Shown piece after piece: positions 1 to 9,900 of a stretch of DNA of 64,000 nucleotides. A program made the translations under genes and the position numbers. Source of the DNA: Hybos culiciformis (Eukaryota; Arthropoda; Insecta; Diptera; Hybotidae); the NCBI GenBank assembly GCA_964007475.1, contig OZ023273.1:132054732-132118731 (forward strand), in the 5' to 3' direction. Every line of letters begins with the position of its first letter. The stretch's first letter is position 1. The notes under the pieces were generated by a model, which ran no database searches, was not told the DNA's origin, and worked only from the letters and a program-made list of their open reading frames with translations.

Positions 1-284
1 TTAATAAAATTATTTATATTTTTAATTTTTATTATTATACCAAATAAACACCAATAAAATTTCATACTACACTTTATTTTATCAAAAAAATATTTTTATC
101 GATACGGTGTGTTTAATTGCTAAATAATTACTCGGATTTTGAAGTTAAAACACCCGTATTTAATAAAAAAATTAGAGAAATTAAAAAAAAATATATTTAC
201 GGTATCGCACAAGGTTCGTTAAATTATTTAATAATTAGAAGTTTTTTAATTCTAACGTGTCTTAACAAAAGGCGAAAAAATTAT
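1..284. other. No gene seen
   Basis: This is AT-rich sequence with one short chance frame. It may be the left flank or body of the element carrying the hairpin and array, but I see no terminal repeat within the window to prove it. Confidence 0.4.
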
Positions 285-387
285 AAAAAACACGAAGCAG
301 TCATAGAACTGCCGACAGAAGTTTATACTTAAAGATTTAAAAAGTATAAACATCTGTCGGCAGTTCTATGACTGCTTCGTGTTTTTT
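285..387. repeat. Long near-perfect hairpin, 46-bp arms
   Basis: The arms at 285-330 and 342-387 are reverse complements at 45 of 46 positions, separated by an 11-base A/T loop. The core of each arm (CACGAAGCAGTCATAGAACT and complement) is far less AT rich than its surroundings. It abuts the start of the 106-bp tandem array, so both may belong to one mobile element or satellite block (inference). Confidence 0.9.
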
Positions 388-390
388 TGT

Positions 391-1662
391 ATATTTTGCG
401 CCGGCACGACCTAACCGTAGCTCCCTGCCCAAAAAATTTTCGGCAGATAATCTTAATATCACTGCAGCTACCTATTTTGAAAAAAAAATTGTTTGTACAT
501 TTTGCGTCGGCACGACATAACCGTACCTCCCTGCCCAAAAAATTTTCGGCAGGTAATCTTTATTTCACCGAAACTACCTATTTTGGAAAAAAAAAATGTT
601 TGATTATTTTGCGCCGGCACGACCTAACCGTAGCTCCATACCCAAAAATTTTTCGGCTGGAAACTTTATTTCACCGGAGTTACCTATTTTGAAAAAAAAA
701 ATGTTTTGTACATTTTGCGTCGGCTCGACCTAACCGTACCTCCCTACCCAAAAATTTTTCGGCAGGTAATCTTTATTTCACCGAAGCTACCTATTTCGGA
801 AATTTTTTTTTTTGTATTTTGCGCCGGCAAGACCTAACCGTAGCTCCCTACCCAAAAATTTTTTGGCTAGTAATCTTAATTTCACCCGAGCTACCTATTT
901 GAAAAAAAATTTTTTTTCGTATATTTTGCTCCGGCACGACCTAACCGTAGCTTCCTACCCAAAATTTTTTTTGCAGGTAATATTAATTTCAACGGAGCTA
1001 CCCATTTTGACAAAAAAAAAATGTTTGTGTATTTTGCGCTGGCACGACCTAACCGTAGCTCCCCACCCAAAAATTTTTTTTCAGGTAATATTAATTTCAC
1101 CGGAACTACCTATTTAAAAAAAAAAAAAAATCGTATATTTTGCTCCGGCACGACCTAACCGTAGCTCCCCACCCAAAATTTTTTTTCAAGTAATATTAAT
1201 TTCACCGGAGCTACCTATTTCGGAAAAAAAAAAATGTTTGTACATTTTCCGTCGTCACGACCTAACCGTACCTCCCTGCCCAAAAATTTTTCGGCAGGTA
1301 ATCTTAATTTCACCGGAGCTACCTATTTAAAAAAAAATGTTTTCGTATATTTTGTTCCGGCACGACGTAACCGTAGCTCCCCACCCAAACATTTTTTTCA
1401 GGTAATATTAATTTTACCGGAGCTACTTATTTAAAAAAAAAAATTTTCGTATATTTCGCTCCGGCACGACCTAACCGTAGCTCCCCACCCAAAAATTTTT
1501 TTTCAGGTAATATTAATTTCACCGGAGCTACCTATTTAAAAAAAATTTTTTTTTTGTACATTTTGCGTCGGCACGACCTAACCGTAGCTCCCTGCCCAAA
1601 AATTTTTCGGCAGGTAATCTTTATTTTAACGGAGCTACCTATTTTGGAAAAAAAATTTAGTT
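391..1662. repeat. Tandem array, 12 units of about 106 bp, each with nested palindromes
   Basis: The core CGGCACGACCTAACCGTA recurs with its CAC at about 405, 511, 618, 724, 828, 935, 1043, 1149, 1256, 1361, 1465 and 1572. The period is therefore 104-108 bp. Each unit contains GTAGCTCC followed by GGAGCTAC, an inverted pair. Several units also carry an inner CTGCC/GGCAG pair around an AAAAATTTTT core. Units end in CTACCTATTT and a poly(A) run. Units differ by scattered substitutions and A-run length, so the array is not brand new. Short open frames here on both strands are repeat artefacts. Confidence 0.93.
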
Positions 1663-1896
1663 TTAAATAATTTGTAAACGAAAGATTTTTAAAATTAATT
1701 TGAATTTAAATTTTTCGCGCCAAATTATTTTGTTTTTATAAATAACAAATGATTATTGAACTACCTATTTTGAAAAAAAAAAAAAATTTTAGTTTTAAAT
1801 AATTTGTAAAAGAAAAATTTTTAAAAAATAATTTGAATTTCAATTTGTCGCGCCAAATTATTTTGTTTTTATAAATGACAAATGATTATTGAGTGG
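1637..1896. repeat. Two 126-bp direct repeats continuing the array
   Basis: Copies start at 1637 and 1763 with ACCTATTTTG, which is the tail of the preceding 106-bp units. They then diverge into a different AT-rich body (TTTAGTTTTAAATAATTTGT ... CGCGCCAAATTATTTTG ... AAATGATTATTGA). Copy 1 carries TTTCGCGCCAAA at 1713-1724; copy 2 has TTGTCGCGCCAAA. The shared junction suggests that the two repeat types belong to one composite element. Confidence 0.85.
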
Positions 1897-2423
1897 ACCA
1901 CTAATTTTTTTGAGTATTGAAACGTCAAAAACCATGTCAGTTCGAATTCGATTTCGAATGTCGAATGAGTAGAATGAAAATGAATTTTTACCCCCTACAG
2001 AATTACTCAATTATATCATACAACGCGCCTAAAGAAGTATAAACTTCAAAAATATATACATATATAAAATTTTCCGTTGCACTTCTAAACGAATAAAACA
2101 AACAACATCAAAAATGAAAAAACAGTCTATATGTTTTCGCATTTTCTGTCAATCCGTCTGTTCTTCTGTCGGTCTATAATAACGGTCCTGTTTTATTAAT
2201 TTCTAGCAGGCCCAAACAGAAATATATCAAAGTATTTATTTTATATATTTATTAACTCAACTACATATATGTCAATTTTTGTTATAATTTAAGCGAGTTT
2301 TGCAACAAAAAAATTTGATTAAAAATAATCAAAATTTTAAATCAGTTATAAAATAAAATATTATAAAAAGAAGTTAAATTTTCGTTGTAAGAACTTACTA
2401 ATCTAGAGAACAAAAATCCATTT
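1897..2423. other. No gene seen between the array and the TIR element
   Basis: This unique-looking sequence is somewhat less AT rich around 1900-2170. I found no convincing open frame, repeat or recognisable motif. Confidence 0.4.
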
Positions 2424-4307
2424 CGTCAACTGATTCAATACTTGTCGTACCTATGTTAAGAAATTCTGATTTTGGCAAATCAAGTTTTAAGTTGAAATTG
2501 CATTAACTTTTTTTTCTGACGGTAGATTTCGCTGAAAATTGGAGACAATATCAAAAATATTATATATTTCTCAAATGTGATGATTAAAGTTCTTTAAAAT
2601 TAAAACTTAATATACTTATTTAAGTAAATATACAATAACATATTGTCGTATGTTAAGTTTTTATACAAATTCGTTTTTACTCTATGGACATACGACAATA
2701 TTCAAAAACACTAGAGAGTAAAATTTGATTAATAAATTATTGTCGTATGTCCAATGTTTTTCTATCTTCAAAATAAATTAAACAGAGATTTATTTTTAAA
2801 CTAAATTTCATAGTAAATTAACACATTTCAAATAAATTTTAGTAAACAAACAAATTATTAATACAAAATAATAATACAAAATAATATAAAATAATCACAT
2901 TTAATTTATTTATATATATATAATTAATAAATATATATAAAAATATTATATAAAAAATAAAAAATATTATATCAAAAACAAAAAATATTTTCGAACCTAT
3001 CACATATAATTTCACTTATAGGTTATAGGTAATTAAAAAATATTTTTAATGAATAAAACAAAATATATCTTTGTATTAATCACATCAATTCATTTAAGTT
3101 CATATAAGTAACTAAGGTAAGTATTTTACATATTAAGAACTTGATATAACTTAATGAAGAATAGCATGGTAATAAGCTTATCTTCATCTTGGAAATAAGG
3201 CACCATAGATTTTAAATCTGTTTTTTTGGCAGCTTGCAACGGAGGAACAACTGTAGGTTGAACGGTAAGAACAACTTTATACTCCAGTTGGAAGTTTTAA
3301 ATTTAATTTCGTAAGAATTGGAGTAGTCATAAAGTAAAAATTTTGTTGAAAATGGAATCTGCTGGAAGTTCAATTCCGTAGAAACTTTACTATAAGACAT
3401 TGGGATAGTTCATTTTTAACAAATTTCTAATTAATGAGAATGGGCTGCCAATTTCAATATTTTTTAAAAAATTTTCAATCTGAATCTACTTCATGGATCA
3501 AAGAATGACCGTATTTAGAAAACTTTTGTGTAATATTTTTAATCATTTTATTATCATTTAGAAATTTTAATATTGCGAATGAAGTCAATTGATTTATATT
3601 TTCGGAACGCATGAATCACTCCATAGACTTACTTTTGAATCGCTGGAAGATCTTTTACAACAGAATTCAATATTTTGACTAAAACGCATGCAATATCATT
3701 TCCAGCTCTTACACCTAACAATTCCGGCCAAATGCTGCAATATGTCACTTTTTTCAAATTGGGAATTATTATACCTGTAAAATTTAAAGTGTTTAGCTTT
3801 CTTTTATAATAAAAATTAGATGCATTTCTGCGAGGTAATGCAAACACATTTTGAAGATCGTAACAAAAACAGCAACAGACTCATCAATATTATTTCGATC
3901 CATTTCCCGTTCAGCTTTCATATAGTGTTGATTTCTGTGTTCGGCGTAAGCTCAGGTAATATTATTATTATTTTTATATAGGAGACATTTATCACATAAA
4001 TCTTTTTAGGCACAAAAATGACAAATTAAATTTACATACGACAAGTATTGAAAATGAAAAAAAAATACATAATATGTATAGAATATTTGTCGTATGTTTA
4101 CTATTTGATAACATACGACAATTATTTATTCTATACCTTTATATTCATCAACATACGACAAAGTGAACACTTCATAACTCGGAAACTAATAATTATTTTC
4201 AAATTCTGATCAGCGCAAATGAAAGAGCATGTCCCAAAACCCTCAAAACAGCTTTAACCCACAAAAATCGAAAATTCAACATACGACAAGTATTGATTCA
4301 GTTGACG
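2424..4307. mobile_element. DNA transposon copy with 26-bp TIRs and subterminal repeats
   Basis: CGTCAACTGATTCAATACTT (start of the left TIR, 2424-2449) pairs with the inverted right end at 4282-4307, with one mismatch in 26. After a two-base gap the match extends a few more bases (TATGTT). The motif ACATACGACAA, part of the TIR, recurs in both orientations near 2643, 2688, 2740, 4034, 4087, 4111 and 4151. This looks like a field of transposase-binding sites. The interior holds a decayed minus-strand gene (3180-3960). No clear target-site duplication was visible. The superfamily is not assigned. Confidence 0.75.
3180..3960 (-). pseudogene. Decayed transposase-like gene inside the TIR element
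   Basis: Minus-strand translation, with frame changes and stops, gives pieces in this order: AEREMDRNNIDESVAVFVTI, then LPRRNASNFYYKRKLNTLNF, then YCSIWPELLGVRAGNDIA, then ILNSVVKDLPAIQK, then LWSDSCVP, then KYGHSLIHEVDS, then a block with STELNFQQIPFSTKFLLYDY. This order and the signatures YKRKLN-x-x-N-x-T, RAGNDIA, WSDSCVP and GHS-x-x-x-EVD match, from memory, a domain common in uncharacterised transposon-like proteins of insects (I believe catalogued as DUF7869). The longest intact piece is 72 codons at 3629-3847. It is broken by several frameshifts and stops and is not functional. The family name is from recall and unchecked. Confidence 0.65.
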
Positions 4308-4821
4308 ATTATTAAATAATATTAATTTTTTTTGTTTAAAAATAAACTTTCTAAACAACTAATAAAAAAAAACACCAATGAATTAATATAATATTTCAAA
4401 TACGACATCTGCAAACAATAAAAAATATTAATAGTGTTAGACAAGATATACTCCTTTTTCACCAATAAAATTAAAAGCTCATAACTTGGTTTTGTGTTAT
4501 TCTCAACGTTTGTATGCAGTGGATTGATGATTTTAATTCTTTCCACAAAAGTTTTAATATGTATACCTAATTTGTTAACCAAATTATATTCATTTATAGT
4601 TCATTTATAGTCCCTTTGGGAAAATTTATGAACTACGAAAAGGATTGTACATAATTATAAGTTTGTCTGAAAAACATCAATTTAACTTTTAATTGGGGTT
4701 CAAAATATAAATTAATTAAAATTTACCACAGTGCAGCAATTGTCTATGAAAAAATATTATTTTTTCATCGAAAATATAAAAATGTATAATATCTGATATG
4801 TAATTTTTACCATACTAACAT

Positions 4822-4864
4822 TTTTTGGCACTATTTTAAAACATTTTTAAAATAGTGCCAAAAA
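4822..4864. repeat. Perfect 20-bp-arm hairpin
   Basis: TTTTTGGCACTATTTTAAAA at 4822-4841 is followed by a 3-base loop and its exact reverse complement at 4845-4864. It lies between the TIR element and the 119-bp tandem duplication. It may be the fold-back end of a small element. Confidence 0.85.
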
Positions 4865-4953
4865 CAATTTTCACGATACAATTTTCTGCTATAGAGAACA
4901 CTATTTGCACTTTTTAATAAGGTGCTGCGCCTCAAACGCATAATATTTACCTT

Positions 4954-5191
4954 TTCAATTCATCGTTTAATCATAGGCAAATTGCAAATATGATAAACAC
5001 AGATGAATAAATTATAACATATTATCATATGACTGGTCTGATGAAAAATGTGGCATTGTGAAGGACTATCAGTTCAATTCATCGTTTAATCATAGGCAAA
5101 TTGCAAATATGATAAACACAGATGAATAAATTATAACATATTATCATATGACTGGTCTGATGAAAAATGTGGCATTGTGAAGGACTATCAG
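4954..5191. repeat. Perfect tandem duplication, 2 x 119 bp
   Basis: The unit starting TTCAATTCATCGTTTAATCA runs 4954-5072 and is repeated at 5073-5191. I found no difference between the two copies. It carries no open frame. Identity implies a recent duplication, or an assembly artefact. Confidence 0.92.
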
Positions 5192-6628
5192 TAGTTCGTT
5201 AAGAGCGTTGGTGTCTAAATTACCTTAAATTAACTATAACAGAATCTATTTTTTAATATTTTTTCATTACATTAATATCGGCTAAAAAGAAAACTTGTAG
5301 TTTGAAACTTGTAGAATGTCATCTGAAAGAGAGAAAAATTTGATTTTGTACCCTTTTAAAAATATTAAAAGGAGAATTTTTCTTAATTAATATAAAAGTT
5401 AGAGGCCAACTATCTCAAATAAAACCTTGAAGTTGAAGATAATTGTTTAATTTTTATAAATTTTTTAACAACAAGGAATTAAAATATTGTAGGTAATAGA
5501 TAGTTGAAATTGGAAAATCACAGTGACGACTTATTTAAGTTAAAAATACCATATATGTAACTTACATTAATAAATGGCAACGACATTAAATATATAGTAA
5601 GATTTTTAATTAATTTCATCATTCGCAGAAAAACATTAATTCAATTATTGTAAATCAATTTTTTATTACATTTTCTGTTTGATTTAACAATTACAGAAAT
5701 TAATTAAAATTTATTTACATTTTTCTGTAATGAATTAAATCAAAAAATTTTTTTCTCATATTAAAATAGTGTCATTAATGTCAAATATTTATCATCACCA
5801 CATATTGCTAATTTAGTTAAAATTGCAAAATTATTTTTAATACATCGATTAGTTTGTTTATATGTACTAAATTCCATTATAATTATTCTATTCATATTTT
5901 ACCTACATAAGTACATACTACACAACCTTACTCTAGTGTATTTGTGAACATGTGAATATATGAAAACAAAACCGAAATCAGTCAATAGTACAGTATACCT
6001 AAACTACAATTAGAAAATTAATATGAAAATTGAAAAAATATTTCATTTGGAATGCAATTATTTCATATTAACAATTTGTTTTTTATATTACTTTAGTTTA
6101 AACTTTGTCGACTAATAATAGCAGAAAATAATCTTGATGTTTTTAATTGATTTCCATGACTTTAACTCCAAAAAGAATGATTTGAAGGGTTATGTACATC
6201 CTTACTAGAATTATAATTGAAAAATAATTAATGGCTATTCTGATCAAAATAAAGCTTATTATTACCTCTCTGTTCTTAAGTTCAATAATCATTAAATTAT
6301 TAAAATGTCTAAAAATTGTTAAAATAAAATGTTTAAATAATAAAAATGTCTTAAATTCATGAGTGATATGATTTCAATTTTCAAACCAAATATATGCAAA
6401 GATTTAATACCAAAATAACGAAATATGCATACGCATGTATACAAATTTAATTGATAAAATCTGGGACTTGTTCAGTCAAGCAATACATAAATTTAAATTT
6501 TTTGTATTTTTAAATTAATATGTTTTAAAAATTTTTAAAAAACAAAACATTTGAACTTAGATAATCATTCAATCAATCTATAATTTTATTCATAACTTTC
6601 GTATCCCAATTAGGGGATTTCGTCTATG
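5192..6628. other. Gene-free AT-rich stretch
   Basis: No coding sequence was seen. One imperfect hairpin is present, with TTGATTTAACAATTACAGAA at 5679-5698 against the inverted copy at 5722-5743. Confidence 0.5.
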
Positions 6629-6960
6629 GAGTCCCGGGATTTTGTTCAAAATGAACTTATATTAAGTGTAAAATTTTAAACGGCCTGATATGAATGTATT
6701 TTGGTTTGAAAAATTTTCTTATGATTTTTGTTGAATAATAGTTTAATGTATATAACTATTATTTTTTATTCATTAAATATGACTTTTGAAAAATGTTTGA
6801 AGCGAAAAGACCCATCAGATGTTAAGTGTTGAGTCGGATAGAGCCTTTTCATCAGCAGGCTTATTTCGTGCAAAAATCAGAAGTGGTTAGGGAGATGCAA
6901 CTTTAAAACTGGTTTGCTCCATGCGAAATTTTTTAGTTTAAAAATATAGTCCGGGACTGA
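6629..6960. mobile_element. Short hAT-family element remnant
   Basis: GAGTCCCGGGATTTT at about 6629 and the inverted AATATAGTCCGGGACTG ending at 6960 resemble degenerate hAT-type terminal repeats (right end read outward as CAGTCCCGGACTATA). They enclose a fragment of the hAT transposase C-terminus at 6822-6935. No convincing 8-bp target duplication was found. At about 330 bp this is an internally deleted, decayed copy. The termini are less certain than the coding relic. Confidence 0.55.
6822..6935 (+). pseudogene. hAT transposase C-terminal dimerisation fragment
   Basis: Thirty-eight codons in one frame read LSVESDRAFSSAGLFRAKIR, then SG, a stop, GDATLKLVCSMRNFL. The pattern S-x-x-S-[ED]-R-x-F-S-x-A-G ... 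KIRS ... L is the conserved dimerisation block near the C-terminus of hAT transposases. One in-frame TAG sits where the family has a residue after the KIRS motif. Nothing upstream in frame resembles the DDE core, so this is a broken fragment. Confidence 0.85.
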
Positions 6961-9900
6961 ACACCCTACTTATATAAAAGTGAAAATTTCAAACTTAAAT
7001 AATTTTAGTAAGCCGCTAAGTCAGCAATCTTATTCGTACAACCAGCTATAATTTCGAGAAGAAAAAATTTTACGTTAATTGTTAAACTTAAGTTCGTCCA
7101 CACCTATTCTTAAAGAAGGAACATTATAATAAATTATTTTATAAAATCAAATAAAATAATTTTTTATTAGAAAAAATTTATATAAATTGTCACTTTAAAA
7201 TTTATTATTTAAATAAATTCATTATAAAAAAAATATGCAAATGAATAAAAAATGATGTTAGAAGTAAAAATATTTTGCGCAATTCATAATATTTCCAAAG
7301 AAGCAAATTTTTTTATTTTTTTTTTATAAAATAAAATAAATAAAAGTTGATAGAAACTTTTTATTTTATTTTATTTTATTTTTTTATAAATATTTGAAGC
7401 ATTACACCATCAAAATATAAAAAAGACGTCTTAATGTCTGGCAAAGTTAGGAATAAAAAAGTGATTTGTTTTATAATGAAAAATTTTGAATAACATCGTT
7501 ATCAAAGTAAAAAAAAAAAATAAAAATTTTAATCAAATATGTTGTAACAACTACTTGTAGAAACTTATTTAAAAAAAAATTAAATAAATAAATAAATAAA
7601 AAGACTTAATTAATAATAATAACATGAGCAGAACATAAAAAAAATAGAAGTAATTAAAAGACCCCCGTTATTGTTCTGAATAGTTGTGTCAGTTAATTAA
7701 AGGTTTAATATCTTTTTTAATTTGACATTCTTTTAAAAAGAAGAATTTGTTTATTTTTTCATAAATTTTTTTTTGCTGTTTATTCATAAGGGGAATTAAT
7801 TAATTTGGCTCTTTTTTTTCTATATTACAGATGCCAGTTTATAAAAGTTCTATATATGGGTATCTATATAAGGGGTGATTTGTGCTGAACTATGAATTTT
7901 CTCGAATTCCACCCAATTTCAATATAAATTCCGCCAAAAAAACATTGTTAGATTGAAAAAGACTCAAAAACTGAAAATTGCTAATTTAAAAAAAAAAATA
8001 AATTTTTCATAAAATTTTTATAATAATAAAAATATTCTATTTTATACAGATATTCAGAAAAAAAGAAGTGACAATTCTTGTTAGATTTAATTATTTTTAT
8101 AACCACTTAATAAATGTATCTAACATTATTATTTCAATTTATTACATATACATACATATTTATGTTAGCAATTATTATAAGAAATATTTAGATGATATGA
8201 ATCAGACTTCTTATTAAAATAAATAAATAAAATATATTCTATACATACGTGTGTATATATAGCAATTAAACTAGTTAAGTCAAATTAATATTAAATAATA
8301 AAAAAACAAAAAAAAAATGTTAGACATTTTGTTTTAAATGGTTACAGTTTAACTTATTTAGTTTTTTAACAAACTTTTTTATAGCTGTCTGGTTAGTCTA
8401 TTAAAATCTCATTTAAAAAATATTTTAATAGTTTTATGTACAATTTTAGTTTTACTTTATTATCCATATACATATATTTGGCTACAAATAATCATAAATT
8501 TCAAGTGATTGGGTAAATTATTAATTTATGTTAAATACCATAATACATTATTTGAAGGTCAATAATTTAAAATAAAATTAATATAAAAATAAAATTAAAT
8601 GTCTTGGATAGTGCAAAAAAAAAAAATAAATATTTTTTATTTATTTCTCTGTAGAGTAGGTGGATTTGGTTTTCATTATCGTACCGTAAAGTAGTTGAAC
8701 AGTTTTTCCCTGAATGCCCGATAAATTGACTTAAATAATAAAAATATTAACTCTTTTTTTCGTTATTCCTCCAAACAATATATCATATTGAGGTAGAATA
8801 GCAATTCACTTATGTTGGATTTGCATCAAAATCATAATGCATTCGGATTTTTTGATATTTCTAAGGTAAATTTAACATCAAGAAAATAAAATATAGTATG
8901 TAGTTAAAAAGAATACAAATTTTTTGAGGAAACATTGAAATATAATTTTCATGTTAAAATTAATTTCTTTTTGTATGTTAATTTTTCGTGCTACAAAAAA
9001 TTTCATATTTCATACTGGTATTATAATTTAGTGCTGTTGGGTAGTTGAAAGTAATTGTTTTGAAAATTTATGATGATGTACAGATGAGTATTAAGGAAAT
9101 TTCAACTTCTACCTCCATATATCGAAGACTTGAAGCCCATGAATTGATTTCTGCGAAAATAATATTAATGTTCGCTCGTATGATATTGTGTAAAGTGTTT
9201 CCACTAGTATTAATCTAAATTTAAACGCGTGTACATACAGACAAAATGTTATATATTAGTCGAATTTAAGAATTTACTATTTGTAAATCTACATTTTCAT
9301 ACATAATTAAATATAATATTTACAATTATTGAGCGTACATGTGTGTATAACCCTACGAAAATAAAAATTGGATATTTGTCCTTTAATATCTGAAAAGTTA
9401 ATCTTATTTTTATTTATTATTTATTACTAATAAATTTATTATTATTATTCGTTCATGTTTTTGTACATTAATTAACCTGTATAAATATTCATAGAATAGT
9501 ATGTAAATAGTATTTAAATAAATATATTAAATCCTAGAAATTGTCCAAAACAAAGCGTTTACGAATAGATTTTCTTACTAGTTATTACAAATTTTCTTCG
9601 TTATGAATGAAATGTAAAAATTGAAATAAAATTTTGTTGAATTAATTTCCTTAATAACGAATATTTAAATATAAAAATAGTGGGCAGATAATGACCATTT
9701 CTTTAATATTTATTATTAGCACACTTTGTGCAATTTTTAATTATTTCATACTAAATAAGAAGTAATCTTAAATATTCACCGGATATGAAAATATTCTCAA
9801 TTCTTTTTAATTTTTGACACCACACTATGTTTTTTCTCTTTAAAGACAAGTTTAAAATATAATGTTTTTTTTTAATGTTTTCAAAATTAATAAAATTCGT

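Noticed and set aside
387..1434. Open frames of 66-101 codons on both strands
   Set aside because: They lie wholly in the 106-bp tandem array; their translations repeat the same phrases and reflect the repeat period, not a gene.
391..1662. CRISPR-like reading of the regular array
   Set aside because: Units are about 106 bp with no short repeat/unique spacer pattern, in an animal genome; it is a tandem repeat.
4322..4582. 86-codon minus-strand frame
   Set aside because: It shows no motif, is dominated by Ile, Asn, Leu and Lys, and lies outside the TIR element; it is probably chance.
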